64,000 nt of DNA from Brasenia schreberi (GCA_036023115.1 JAYKKT010000048.1:7460501-7524500); one strand, 5' to 3'. Counted from the first letter of the stretch, positions 1 through 12,133 are shown. Notes: generated by a model from the letters alone, not told the origin. Translations and numbers: made by a program.

Positions 1-71
1 ACTAGGGGTAGCAATATTGACCCGATCCATCCCAAATGAGGCAGAGAATATGTGACGTGATCTGATTAGGT

Positions 72-209
72 TTGGTTGTTGAAAGCCTACCACAACCCTC
101 CTCCTTTATCCGAGCTTGAGATAGCGCTATGTGAAAACAAAGAATCCCATGTAGCCGACCCCATCTAGTATGGGAAAAGGCTTAGGTGTTGTTGTTTAGT
201 TGTTGTTGT
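72..209 (+). mobile_element. SINE-like fragment with RTE-LINE 3' tail
   Basis: The right half matches the 3' end of the RTE LINEs elsewhere in this window: a stretch reading toward 'catctagtatgggaaaagg', then TTG-type repeats. The left half resembles the reverse complement of the LINE 5' leader (the 'cctcctcctttatccg' stretch). Such chimeras resemble plant SINEs that borrow an RTE 3' end (Au-type SINEs, family knowledge). A second copy lies at 12866-13003 as part of the block duplication. Confidence 0.5.
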
Positions 210-219
210 GTTTTGAAAC

Positions 220-560
220 TGGTCTGGTGGTCCCAACTGAACCTAACCGAGCCAGGAACCGGCTGGAATTGAAACCGATTAAGCTGGACCCAGAACCGGG
301 AACACCTCGTTCAGTTCCTGTTCTACCTTCCATAGAATGAGAACTAACGGTTTGAAACCACCTCTTCCATTTTTAATTTCTTTTTCAATTATTCAAATCT
401 TTTAATGATTCTTTATTTTCAGACAGCTTAGGAGTCAAGAACCAGGAATCATTGGTTCCAAATACAAAACTGACTCGCTCCCGATTTGGTTGTTGTTCTT
501 GGTTCTATGGTTCCAGTTTACCCCAAACCTGCCATGTATATGATTAGCAATACGCGAATT
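220..560. repeat. Degenerate GGTTCC/GGAACC-rich repeat patch
   Basis: The stretch is full of loosely repeated GGAACC, AACCGG and GGTTCC words. The same style recurs at 1870-2290, 12290-12570, 13010-13340, 14690-15125 and 41380-41640. It looks like the ends of decayed non-autonomous DNA transposons, but no terminal inverted repeat with a target duplication could be fixed. Open frames reading E, P and Q runs in these patches come from this composition and are not genes. Confidence 0.4.
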
Positions 561-584
561 GGAAGCCAAGTTCCCGAAGATAGA

Positions 585-698
585 GATGTCAATGCGGGTC
601 AGCCCACATTTTATATGGGCCTCTAAAGTGGCCTGGCCATAGACGGGCCACAGGCTGGGCCGGGTCATCCCTTGGGCCAGGCCAGGCTAGGCCATGTA

Positions 699-777
<79 letters not shown>
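585..777. repeat. GC-rich inverted patch followed by (TA)n microsatellite
   Basis: From 585 to about 695 the DNA is rich in GGCC words arranged partly as inverted repeats (GGCCTGGCC facing GGCCAGGCC), a shape seen at ends of decayed DNA transposons. A TG run then leads into a pure TA repeat from about 709 to 777 (about 69 bp). The duplicate at 13500-13611 has about 112 bp of TA. The Tyr/Ile-repeat open frames here are translation of the microsatellite only. Confidence 0.8.
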
Positions 778-780
<3 letters not shown>

Positions 781-3221
781 TGATTGGACCATGATGCTAT
801 TCGTTCATTCTCGATCATTGTTTTTTAGGGACATGAAAGTAATAATATTATTCTTTATACATTTTCAAAAACTCTTAAAAATTTTAAATTTTACTTGTGT
901 TATGAAAAACAATGGGTGGGAATGATTGGGCATATCAAAGGTAGGCAGGATCTAGTTTTCTATACATATATAAAAAGAGATCAAAAGCAAGAGTGTGGTC
1001 CATTTATACAAGAAATTATCTAATATATGTTCAAAATAATCTCAATCGTCCAATCCATTTTTTATAGGTTTTACTTGATTAAAAAAAGTTTTTTGCTTTA
1101 TAGGTTTTACTTGTCCAATCCATCTCAATTGTCTGCGTATACTCATGCCTTTTATAGGTTGTACTTGATTAAAAAAAGTTGTTGCTTTATACTTTTTATC
1201 CAACCATCCATCTTTTCTATTGGATGGTTATAATCATTTAAAGAGATTTAGTATCATTGCTTGTGATTATAAATTACAAGCTCTCTCTTTCACTCTGATC
1301 AAACATTTAAAAAGTCGCCTTTTGCTTTTATGAAAAAACAAAAATAGTTGTTTTCAAGCTACATGTACCACCTTCTCATATATCTATATTAGAGCACCGT
1401 GATCTAAAACCCTGTGTTTGATTTATGGTGCTAGGCCCCTGCTACTAGAACTGCATGCCTAAATTCACATGAGCTTGTAGTATGGCTTCTTGTTTTATTG
1501 GCGATTAGTTTTCGGGTTTTCTTGCAAACCGACATAGTAACACGAGAGATAATAGGTACTCGAGTTTTCATACGAAACCTTCGGTCCCAGTTCTTTGTGG
1601 CTTACCTCTCTCCCGTGTTAATCGCCTTTACTCAAATTGGCTTATGAAACCACAATTTCACTATCGACATAGGTTTCATGTTTGATGCACAATAAAATTT
1701 GAAACTACAAGCATCGAGAATTGAGATACAATTAATGTTGTACCAAACACATTCTAAAGCCTTATTAACCCGCATAGATCTAGATCAATCCACTACTTAT
1801 GTTTCGTCATTGACTAATAAATAGGTTACTAACTTGACCTGCTTTGCCTTGATGATAAGGGGGTGTCGGTGATGGTAGACCTAGCTGGTTCCAGATAAAC
1901 TAGGACTGGAGGTACCACCAATTCTAGTACCAATTGGAACCTGGAACAAGAACCAACTTGACCCCCTCCAGTTTCAGTTGCACTGGTTCCAATCCAGTTC
2001 TACAATAGTTTCGGGTTTCATATGAAGTCCCTTTCGTTCCAATTGTATTTGTTAAAGCATGCATTAAATGTGGTATTTTGGAACAAGAACCCAATCTTGG
2101 TTTGGAACCACTGGTTCTTGTTCTAGTTCTGGTTCCAAAAGGTGAAACAATAACATAATCAAGGAGGTCCTGGTCGGTTCTGATTTTGTTATGGTTTGCC
2201 CGGCTCTAGTTCTGGCCAGTTTTGGTGGCAAATAGGTCCAGTTTGAACCGCCAAGCCTGATCCAAACCACCCAACTTAGGTGATGGTAAAAGTACAAGTT
2301 TTCACCTAATAATGTATGACAAAGATACACCCTCATCTAAATTTTCTTCATTATGCGTTTGGTGGCTGAATTACAAGCAAACACATTCTCTCTCTCTCTC
2401 TCCCCAATTTTGGTATTTTTTCTCCAATTACTTCCTCTACCTAGGTTATGAAGAACTCCTTAGAAAAGCGTCCATCAATTCTTGGTATTTATTTTGCAGG
2501 ATTGATATGCGTACACCCTTTTTACTATACACCCCTTTTTTCCTTTTTTTTTCAAAATACGGCTGGCCATTTTCAACAATTACGAAAATACTCTTCAATC
2601 AAAAAACAATATCTTCTCTTCTCATGCTTGAATTTGCTTACAACCCTTATTTCCGTCTGCTTTCCTTCCATTCTTCGCTCCCTAACTCATTTAAAACACC
2701 TATTACCCGAACTACAACTATTTTCAGTAAAAGAATGGATCAAAATCCGTCGAAAAATAAAAAAATAAAGAATCAAAAGAAAGAGTGAAATAATAAAAAA
2801 GGATAAAAAAGGCCGATTCAAAGGAGATTCGTCGATTTATGATGTTGATTTAGTTTAGTTTTTTTTTTTATTTTTTTAGTTGTTTTGATTGATTTTTGCA
2901 TGAATTCTAAACCAGAATTGAAAATAAAAAGCTAGGGCATCCCGATGAAAGACACACGCCTGATGCATGTCTCTCTCTTTGGGGAGATGTACCATACCCG
3001 CATCTCTCCCATTGGGGGACAGGTGTGTCTCTTCTGTCGAAATGCACATTTTCAATTTTTTTCATGTTTCTTGATTCTCTTTTTCTTGTTTTTTTGTTCT
3101 TCATTCTTATAATTGTTGTTGTTTTCATATTATTGAGTCACGTCTTTTTTTTTATTGATTTTATTTTTTATTGTTTTTTATTCTTTTTTCCTTTTTTGTT
3201 TTATCTTGTTTCAACAAAATT

Positions 3222-5903
3222 ATGGTACTCTGGTAAAGAAAAGGCTTGAAATGGAGTTGGTATTATCATAAATAAAGATTTAAAGGATAGTGTAGTAGAC
3301 ATACAACGATACGGTGACCGAATTATGATGTTGAAATTAGTGTTAGGAGCAAAGGTTTTGAGTATAGTTTGTGCTTACGCACTCCAAGTAGGACTAGAAG
3401 ATAGTATAAAGACAACTTTTTGGGAAGAGGTAGATAAGGTGATTCAAAAGTTTCCATAAAGGGAGATGATTTGTTTAGGAGACTTAAATGAACATGTCAC
3501 TAAAGAGGCATTAGGATATCAAGGTATTCATGAAAACTTTGGTTTTGGGGATATAAATGAGGAAGGTAGGGAGATTTTAAATTTTGCTATGGCATTTGAT
3601 CTCTTTATAGTCAATACAATCTTCAAAAAATGAGATGAACATTTAATTACTTATAAGAGTGGCTTATCACAAACACAAATTAATTACTTTATTTGTAGAA
3701 AAAAAGATAGAGCGTGTTGTAAAGATTGCAAGGTAATTACAGGAGAGAGCTTAACCACCCAACATCGACTTTTAGTTATGGATTTACAAATAAAAAAATA
3801 GACAAAGGAAAGAGTGCATTGAGCTATTCAGACTAAATGGTGAAACCTCAAAAGCGAGAAAGAAGATATATTTAAACAGAAAGTCCTTCAATGAGATGTT
3901 TGGAATTATATTGGTACACCCTGTGATATGTGGAGCAATATGGCTATACATATTAGGAAAGTGGCGAAAGATGTGTTAGGTGTACCGGCACAAAAAGAAG
4001 CTTGGTGGTGGAGTGAAGTAGTGCAAAATAAAAGGCAAAGAGGGCATGTTACAAATTACATTATGCTAAGAAAACTAGTGAAATTTTAAAGGTTTATAAG
4101 AAAGCAAAGAAGGAAGCGAAAAAGGCCATTAGTGAAGCAAAAACTAAGATTTGGGAGGACTTATATAACTCAAAAGAGGGTGAAAAAGATATTTTTAGGA
4201 TAGCTAGGGCTAGAGATAAGAAAACTAAAGATCTTAATTATGTTAGATGCATAAAAGACGAGGATGAAAAAATTCTAGTGGTAAATGATGATATAAGAAA
4301 TAGATGGAAAAACTATTTTTATAATCTTTTTAATGAAAATAAAGATGTTAGTATTAGTTTAGGAGATTTAGCCAAGTGAAAAAAGTATATAAACCACAAT
4401 TTCTACCGATGTATTCAAAAGAATGAAGTCAAAGTGGCTCTTAAACATATGAAGGGTGGTAAATCGGTAGGACAAGATAATATTCCTATAGAAGTTTGGA
4501 AAATACTAGGAGAAATAGGAGTCACTTGGCTCACAAGACTATTTAATGAAATATGGAAAAACCAAAAGATGCTCGAGGAATGGAGAGCAAGTACACTTAT
4601 ACCCATATATAAGAACAAGGGAGACATTCAAAATTGTGCGAATTATCGAGGTATCAAGTTAATGAGTCATACTATGAAATTATGGGAAAGAATTATTGAA
4701 TGTAGGTTAAGACAAGTATCAAGTACAACAGAGAACCAATTTGGATTCATGCCAGGTAGATCTACTATTGAAGCGATTCACCTTTTGAGACGTCTTATGA
4801 AACATTTTAGAGCAAAAAAGAAAGACCTTAACATGATATTTATTGATCTATTAAAAGCTTATGATAGGGTACCGAGAAAGGTTCTTTGGAGAACTTTGGA
4901 AAAAAGAGGTATCCCATTGACATATATTAACCTTATAAGAGACATGTATGATGGTGCAAAAACATGTGTGAGGACTCATGAAGGAATGACAGACTTCTTT
5001 GAAGTTAATATTGGGTTACATCAAGGATAAACTTTAAGTCCATACTTATTTATAATGGTGATGTATGAGTTAACAAAACATATTCAAGATGAAGTACCTT
5101 GGTGTATGTTATTTGCAGATGACATTGTATTAGTGGAGGAGTCTAAGGAAAAAGTTAATAGAAAATTGGAACTATGGAGAGAAACATTAGAAAGCAAAGG
5201 CCTCCGATTTAGTAGAACAAAGACAAAATATATGGAATGTAAGTTTGATCATTTGGTTACTTCAGAGGACATGGAAATTAAAATTGACACACATTGCATT
5301 CCTCAAAAGGAAAGTTTTAAATACCTAGGATTAATTTTTCAGAGTGATGGAAGAATTGATGGAGATGTTACACATAGAATTAATGCTGGTTGGTTAAAAT
5401 GGAGAGGAGCATCAGGTATTCTTTGTGATAAGAAGATACCATTAAAGTTAAGAGGTAAATATTATAGAGCAGCAATTAGGCCTGCCATGTTTTATGGTTC
5501 TGAGTGTTGGGCAGTTAATCATTAACATGTACAAAAGATGTCTGTGACAGAAATGAAGATGTTGAGATGGATGAGTGGTCATACAAGAAAAGACTGTATA
5601 CATAATGAGGTTATTAGAAACAAATTAGGAGTGACAAGAGAACATCGTTTAAGATGGTTTGGACATATAGAAAGAAGATCAAAAGAAAAACCTGTAAGAA
5701 GGTTAGAAAAACTAAATTTGGAAAGTATTAAAAGAGGTAGAGGACGACCACAAAAGTATTGGAAAGAAACAATAAAGAATGATCTAGCTTATTGGGAGTT
5801 AACTGCTAACATGGCACACGATAGGGATCTGTGGAACTGGAAACAAAGAATCCATGTAGTCGACCTCGTCTAGTATGGGAAAAGGCTTAGTTGTTTGTAT
5901 TGT
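3222..5903 (+). mobile_element. RTE-type LINE, 5'-cut, degenerate (block B copy)
   Basis: This encodes remnants of the single endonuclease plus reverse-transcriptase protein of plant RTE-type LINEs. The endonuclease part (about 3240-3800) is broken by stops but shows the GDLN-type motif near 3480. The reverse-transcriptase part lies in two open stretches, 4434-5030 and 5055-5525. It shows the DNIP motif, YRGIK, a YDRVP motif, a GLHQG turn ended by an in-frame stop (TCA to TAA type change), the FADD catalytic motif near 5116, and FKYLG. The C-terminal part (5538-5873) has RWFGHIERR. The element ends with the conserved tail and a short TTG-type run at about 5903. Its 5' leader and the start of the endonuclease are missing because the duplicated block begins inside it. 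It is a dead copy, nearly identical to 22311-25016. Confidence 0.85.
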
Positions 5904-8900
5904 AATAACAGCCAATACAAGCACAAGTTGCATATTAAGATTGGCAAGTTGTAACAGCCATTGACAGTTGTTTGATCAAGCAGTGGTATCATATAAAAAC
6001 CTGCAATCAAACCAATAGACACAGTAAGTTAATACTTGCAGCTGATTATATATAGCAGATTGAAATATACCAATACAAGGATCAAGCAATAGTGAAATAA
6101 TATGGATGGCAAAATGAAAGAGGAACTATCTGCTAACTATGGAAATGATAAAAAAATAGAACCATTCTAAATTACAAATATCAAATTAGATGGGAGAAAT
6201 TATAGAGAATGGGCTCGGTCTATTGAACTTGTTCTACGATCTAGAGGAAAATTATCTATCATTCGACAGAATCCACCCCTAGAGGGAAGCTGTAGACTTT
6301 GAAAGATGGTCTATAGATGATGCTCTTGTAAGCTCATGGCTCATCTAATCCATGAACCCCTCAATCAGTAAAACATTTATGTATATGAAAACAACTGCTG
6401 AAATTTGGGCTACAATAGAAGAAGTTTACTCCAGACAGAGGAATATTGCCAAAGAATATAAGATCATTGAAAGAATAAGAAAGTGTCGCCAAGGAACCAT
6501 ATCAGTAAGTGAATACTATGGAGAACTACGAGAGCTCTGGTATGAGCAGAGACATCTAGTGGAAAATAAATGTAGACATTGTGTAAAAGAAAGAACTGCT
6601 GAAGGAGAAATTCGGAAAGTGTTTGATTTACTCTAGAGAGTCTCATCATAGTATGAATCTATCAAACTAAATATCCTAAGCAAGGAAGAGTTACCATCGC
6701 TTAGAACAGTATATTCACTTCTTTTAAGGGAAGAAGACTGGAAGAATTTAGAAAAAGGTGAACATATACAAGGTGATAAATCTGCATTTATTGGTAGAGG
6801 ATAGATTAATTATCAGAGGGGAAGAAACTCATTCACAGGAAAAGGAAGAGGCAAAAATCAATATTATGACGATAAAAGCAAACTACACTTCACACGTTGT
6901 GGGAAAAGAGGACATACAAAATAACAATGTTGGGAAATTATTGGAAAGCCTCCACAATATAGAGATTACGGAAGGAAATCCATAGAGTATAAAGATTATG
7001 GCAGTCATGTAGCATATGTATCTGAAAAAAAGGTAGAAATGAGTCCTGCAGATGAAATGGTAGAATTAAAGAAACAGATAGCTGAAATTGAGACACGCCT
7101 ACGAGATCAACCTTCCACCTCTATATCAAAAACAGACTTAAATCCTCCTCCTGCTTCGTACAATATTAGTGGTAACTATTCTTTTCAAGATTCTGCAACT
7201 TCTTTTGATTGGATAATAGATTCAGGGACTACTGACCACATGGTAGGAAATAAATCTAACCTTATGCAGTATGAAACGATTCAAACTCCACAGTATGTGA
7301 AGGTAGCAAATGGTTCTTTGATTCCCATGGAAGGAAAAGGAGAAATTCAGAGGGATAATCTCAGACTTAATTCAGTGATATATATTCCGAAATTTCCAGT
7401 AAGTCTACTTTCAGTAAGTTCCTTGGTTAGAGATATGAATTGCATAATTACATTCTCTCCATATGGTTGTATTTTTCAGGATTTTAAAACAAAAGAGAGC
7501 GTTGGCAACTACTACAGCAGATGAAGAAATAAAAGTTTGGCATAGTAGATTAGGACATTTGCCTCTGTTTAAAATAAGAGAGCTTGTCTCTTTTTCAATT
7601 CCTAATAATGTGGTCATTCAATGTGACGTGTGTCAGCGGGCAAAACATCATAGAGCTACTTTTCCTAGTAGTGATTCTAGATCAGTTATTCCTTTTGAGT
7701 TGATACATTCTGATGTTTGGAGACCATGTGTAATACCTTCATTGAGAAACTTTAAGTATTTTGTTACTTTATTGATGATTTTTCCAGACTTACCTTTGTT
7801 TATCTCATGAAGTCTAAATCAGAAATCTCTACAAATTTTCCTATCTTTCATAATCTTATTAAGACCCAGTTTGGTTATACTATTAAAACATTCAGATCGG
7901 ATAATGGTGGTGAATTTTGTAATGCTCAGTTGGAATCATATCTTCAGTCTCATGGTATTATTCATCAAACATCGTGCAATTACACACCACAGTAGAATGG
8001 AGTGGCAGAACGGAAAAATTGGCACATTCTGGAAATTGCTCGAACGTTACTCCTTCAACACAATGTTCCAAAATTTTTCTGGCCAGAAGCAATTCTTACA
8101 GCAGTATATATCATGAATTGAATTCCTACGGTGGTTCTTAGAGGAAAGTCTCCATTCAAGGTTATTAAACCTAAAGATAATCCATTTCATCTTATTCTTA
8201 GAATATTTGGTTGTATCTGTTATGTGCATGTTCATCAACAATTTAGGGACAAATTTGATTCAAGGGCGATAAAATGTATATTTATTGGGTACTCTTGCGA
8301 AAAAAAGGGATATATTTGTTATGAGCCTATATCTCATAGAAAGTATGTTTCTATGGATGTAACCTTCTGTGAAACTACTCCCTACTACAGAAGTTCAAAT
8401 GATGTGTCTAGCTCTATTGTTGAAGAAACAATATTACCAAGGACTAGTATCAATGAAGACTTAGAGGAAACAAATCTGGATACAAGAACACATCAATCCA
8501 CTGAAAAAGACAAACTGCAAGTATATAAAAAAGAGGAGAGAAATATTTTTAGAGACAAACAGATAGTTATTACGAATTAAGGGGGAGAAACAGTATGTGA
8601 TTCAAATAAAGTTCAAGAAATAAGTGATACAAGTTTGGAAGACTCAGAAATCCCCATAGCACTCAGAAAAGAGAAGAGATCATGTTGTAAGTACCTGATT
8701 TCCAAGTTCATGTCCTATGACAGGTTATCGGAAGGATACTACGATTTTGCACTAAAAGCTGAGACACATTCAATTCCGAAGAACTATCTTGAAGCATCGA
8801 AGAATCAACATTGGATTGAAGCTATGAAATCTGAACTTTAAGCACTTGAAAAGAATCAAACTTGAGAACTTTGTGATTTACAAAAAGACAGAAAAGCAGA

Positions 8901-8986
8901 GTCATGTAAGTGGGTGTATACAATAAAATACAGAGCAGATGGTTCATTGGAAAGATATAAAGCAAGACTAGTAGCTCGTGGATATA
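5904..8986 (+). mobile_element. Ty1/copia retrotransposon fragment (block B copy), truncated in reverse transcriptase
   Basis: The order gag, protease, integrase, start of reverse transcriptase is that of Ty1/copia. Gag starts near 6103 and is cut by stops. A zinc-knuckle relic sits near 6890. The protease active site near 7218 reads DSGT where the partner copy has DSGA. The integrase zinc finger lies about 7530-7650 and its SDNGGEF motif near 7895. The element stops abruptly at 8986, at the RYKARLVARGY motif of the reverse transcriptase, where unrelated single-copy DNA begins. No 5' LTR is seen: the leader directly abuts the LINE tail. A TGGTATCA stretch at 5985 may be the remains of the primer-binding site. 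Compared with 25017-28091 it has lost about 78 bp between protease and integrase. It is non-functional. Confidence 0.85.
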
Positions 8987-9050
8987 TAATTCCGATCACG
9001 GTTTCTAATTTTAGAACGACGATATATACGACGGGAATAGCAATAAGAGG

Positions 9051-11915
9051 ATGAAAGAGGGAGACTCGCTGCTTCTGCTCAGAGGGTTGGATTCGGTTGC
9101 CTCTTCCCTCTCTCAGCTCACCAGCCACATTGATTCTGCTTTACAAGTATAAGTTCCCTTCCTCTCTTTTGGTCACTCTTCTGGTATCCCTCCTTGTACG
9201 ATTACACAAAGTGGTGTGGCACAAGATCGAGATGAACCGAAAAGGCTTTTTTTTAGTCTGTTGTAAGACTAGTAAATTCATTAGTGTGGAAAAGACTTTG
9301 GTTTTAGTTTTGGTTGGTCTCTGCATCCCTCTCTCTCTTGGGTGGGTTTGCAGGTTTCCGGCCAAAAATTATAAAAGTAACCCTTCTCCGGTGGTGGTCT
9401 ATGATCTGATAAGACTAGTGATAAAATTAGTTTTCCTTGGTCTTTGTTAATCTGATAAGACTACTGAAATTCATTAAGTAAAAAACACAGACGATCTATG
9501 GTGATGGTCTGTGATCAAAATTATTAAGTGTACAATCGGTGAAATTCTACTAAGCCAAAGTGCAATCCATCTTTCTATTGCACCCTCCCGGAACCAAAGT
9601 TGGTAATTTTGTTCATTATTGCAATCACCTTCATCCTCGAGATACCGATTTAGAAGCACAATGGTGGATTTGAACCTTGTTTTCCTTTCAAACAAGGAGA
9701 AATTATTCTTAAAACAACACCAGATCAAGATAGCTCATCTTAAGTAATGGACATTTGGCATTCTTCATTACTAAAATCACCTTCATCCTAAGTAGTGGGC
9801 ATTTGTCATTCTTAATTACTACATTCACCATCATCCTCAATTGGAAGCATGACCCCGGATTTTACCTTGTTTTCCTCTTTCTGAAACACAACTGTCGATT
9901 TAAAGCAATCCTAGATTAAGAAAAGCTAAAGACTGCCCTTACTATAAGATAGTGTTTGGTGATCAGATCTAGCATGAAGTTCTCCCTTGTTTTCAGCAAC
10001 ATAATTGTCGATTTGAACCTTGTGTTGCGCTGCTTTCCAAACAGGGTGCAATGGATCTAAACAATCCAAGATTGACAGAGCTCTTGTGCAGCAGAGACCG
10101 TTCAACTATCAAGGATCCACGGGATACTGACCCCAAAATGATGGAAGACAAGGCATCTGACGGTGAACCAACTTCTTTAGCTAAAGGAAAATCTCCTCTT
10201 TTTGGCGAAGCCCAGGGCACGGCGAAACTAAGAAATGCACAAAATGTTGGTATCTCCGTAGAACTCTTTCATAACTTCATCTATGTTGATGACAATCTAG
10301 CCACGCCTATGGTGAGCTAAGTCTAACTTACTGTTGTTTCATTTTAAAAGCTTGCATCCACAATGGCAACAAAAGCAGCTTCGTTGGCAAAAGAACTGCA
10401 ATCGATCAAGGCAGATCTGTTGTTCATGAAAGAAAGGTGCAGCCTTCTTGAGGAAGAGAATAGGAGACTTCATGATGGGATTGCTAAAGGCATTAGACCA
10501 GACGAAGATGATCTGGTATGAATATATCATGAAAATGCAGATTGATTTTTGCTTTCCTCCTGTTCTTATTCTCAATTCCGATGGTTTTTACATATCTCGT
10601 CGTTGTCTCCCTGCATACTGCCTTTTTCTTTTCTTCCTCTTTTTCACCCTGGCTCGTTCACGCTGGGTTCATTGAACCACATGAGCCTCAATGATTCGTC
10701 TCGTGGAAGTTAATGACCTTTTAATGCTTGGGTATTTAAGGTAAATGAAGGGCAGTTGTCCTTTCAATTTGTTGTCCAAGTAAGACCTAGAATAAGAAAA
10801 TCTCTCTCAACTTAGATTCAGCTTGGCTTATGAAAGGATGAGCTGCTGTTCATAAACATATTCAAACAGAGGATGTTTGGCTAGTGGCTAGCTCGGCTAT
10901 GGAAAATGACCTGAGCGATGAATACTGGTTGGATTGTTTGTTCGGCTCAATTACCACCCAATTAGTTGCGGCAAAATCCATATGGATCATTGTTGTATGG
11001 TTGGGGTTGGGCTTTGTTTTTTGTCTTGCCTTCAGTTTTAATGTCAGTGTGTAAATGAAGCTCCTATATGTCAACAACAGTATCTTGGCCTCTCTTCTTT
11101 CCACTTCTTTTTCCAGTTTTTGTTGTTGGGTGGTGGTAAATTTGAGCATATATCATGAACTGCGCATTTAATTGTTGCTCTTCTTCCGATGTTTGCTATT
11201 GGCATTGATGATAAACTTGCTCTTCTTCCATTTTTCCAATATTGAAATTGGTCTTTTAATTTCTTTTCCCTCATATTATACATACATATATGTACACGTG
11301 CATATTGTGAAATGTCACAGCTCTGTTTTTGCTATATTCCTCTGTGATTCTTGATTCCAAGCTTTTGTTAATGGTGGTGGTGTTACATTAACACATCTAT
11401 CATCAATTGCAAATTGATTCTTAATCTTTTTCTTCTTCCGATTCTTGTTTCTCATTGTGTTATATAGTTAATTGATGGCCTTTCTTTCTGCATTCTTCCT
11501 CTTGTCTGTTCTGGTTTTCTTGGTTCCAAACTTTTTTTATTGATGGTGATACAATTTGCAGGTGAGGCTACAATTGGAGGCACTATTGGCAGAAAAATCA
11601 AGGTTGGCTAATGAGAACGCAAACCTCACAAGAGAGAACCAGTGTCTTCACCAGCTGGTTGAGTATCACCAATTGACAATGCAGGATTTCTCTGCATCAT
11701 CAGAAGATCCTACTGCAGCAATCCACGGCAGCGGCCGCCTGTACTTGGATTTCTCATCACCGACATTGCTCAAAGAGGTAGAAGGGGCAGACGACAGACT
11801 CGTCGAGAACGGGACGTTGTCTCCGAGCACTCCTACAGCACATGGCAGTGGTGGCTTACCAATTGACAATGTCGGCCTGTGCTTGGATTTCTCATCACCG
11901 ACATTGATCAAGTAG
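9051..11915 (+). CDS. Plant-specific coiled-coil protein (four exons)
   Basis: Exons are 9051-9146, 10045-10311, 10351-10515 and 11562-11915, all joined in phase 0 with GT..AG borders, giving about 293 residues. The N-terminus ([20 protein letters not shown]) and the third-fourth exon core ([13 protein letters not shown], then [15 protein letters not shown] and [13 protein letters not shown]) match, from memory, a conserved plant family of small coiled-coil proteins of unknown function. Leucine- and glutamate-rich heptads predict a coiled coil over about residues 135-220. Exon 2 may run too far: homologues, as I recall them, pass quickly from a KLRNA-like motif into the exon 3 sequence, so about 20 residues before 10311 could be intronic. 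The C-terminus carries a doubled LDFSSPTL motif. The ATG is only 64 bp from a rearrangement breakpoint, so the native promoter is probably missing. No signal peptide or membrane segment is seen. Confidence 0.8.
9147..10044 (+). other. Intron 1 of the coiled-coil gene, with a local tandem repeat
   Basis: This is non-coding DNA between a GTATAAGT donor and a pyrimidine-rich AG acceptor. It contains an imperfect tandem duplication of about 50 bp at 9738-9838 (the 'catttggcattctt' unit). Open frames here are not supported as genes. Confidence 0.7.
10516..11561 (+). other. Intron 3 of the coiled-coil gene
   Basis: About 1 kb of T-rich non-coding sequence between the GTATGAAT donor and the TTTGCAG acceptor. 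No transposon or gene is recognised in it. Confidence 0.7.
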
Positions 11916-12098
11916 AGGCAGGTCAAGAACGGGCCATCGTCTCCGAGAACTCCTACAAAAGGCCAGGAAAAAGACAGCTCATGGCAGTGGTGGCTTCGCC
12001 GCCTACCCTTGTGGGGGTGAACACTGTGTAAGTGCGTGCATGAATATTTTTCCTGTTTCTTTTCCTTGTTAGGTTGAAATTTAGTTATGTATAATTGC
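11916..12098. other. 3' flank of the coiled-coil gene with a third copy of its C-terminal repeat
   Basis: Just after the stop codon the sequence 11928-11995 repeats the coding unit seen at 11806-11852 ('aacgggacgttgtctccgag' in the gene against 'aacgggccatcgtctccgag' here). The repeat therefore continues past the stop, either as 3' UTR or as a former coding end. Confidence 0.6.
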
Positions 12099-12133
12099 TC
12101 AAATCTAATTCTCGAGTCGAGAATTAGATTTGA
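12099..12133. repeat. Perfect 17-bp inverted repeat with 1-bp loop
   Basis: Two perfect 17-bp arms, 12099-12115 and 12117-12133, flank a single base. As RNA this would fold as a hairpin, as DNA a cruciform. It lies about 180 bp downstream of the coiled-coil gene stop. It could mark a 3' end structure or a small inverted duplication; no function is claimed. Confidence 0.85.

Larger units (their letters stand above)
1..3221. repeat. Duplicated block A (left copy; partner 12795-16056)
   Basis: This stretch reappears almost base for base at 12795-16056, with scattered substitutions, small indels and a different length of the TA microsatellite. The left limit is unknown because the window starts inside the block. 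The right limit is sharp: after the bases at 3216-3221 the sequence switches to LINE sequence, whereas the other copy continues into unrelated DNA. I see no gene in it. It holds a SINE/LINE-tail fragment, a GC-rich inverted patch, a TA microsatellite, degenerate GGTTCC-rich patches and poly-T tracts. Open frames inside it are low-complexity or antisense to repeats. Confidence 0.9.

Noticed and set aside
589..925. Tyr/Ile-repeat proteins on both strands (also 13229-13760, 43603-43809, 50224-50469)
   Set aside because: They are translations of TA microsatellites with flanking repeat DNA; no coding signal.
2064..2336. Minus-strand open frame rich in E, P and Q (also 14899-15171)
   Set aside because: Lies wholly in the degenerate GGTTCC repeat patch; composition explains it.
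2312..2788. Open frame of 158 codons in block A
   Set aside because: Phe/Leu-rich translation of T-rich DNA, no recognisable domain, broken in the duplicate copy.
4415..4627. Minus-strand open frames antisense to LINE reverse transcriptase (also 23511-23723)
   Set aside because: Shadow frames of the LINE coding strand.
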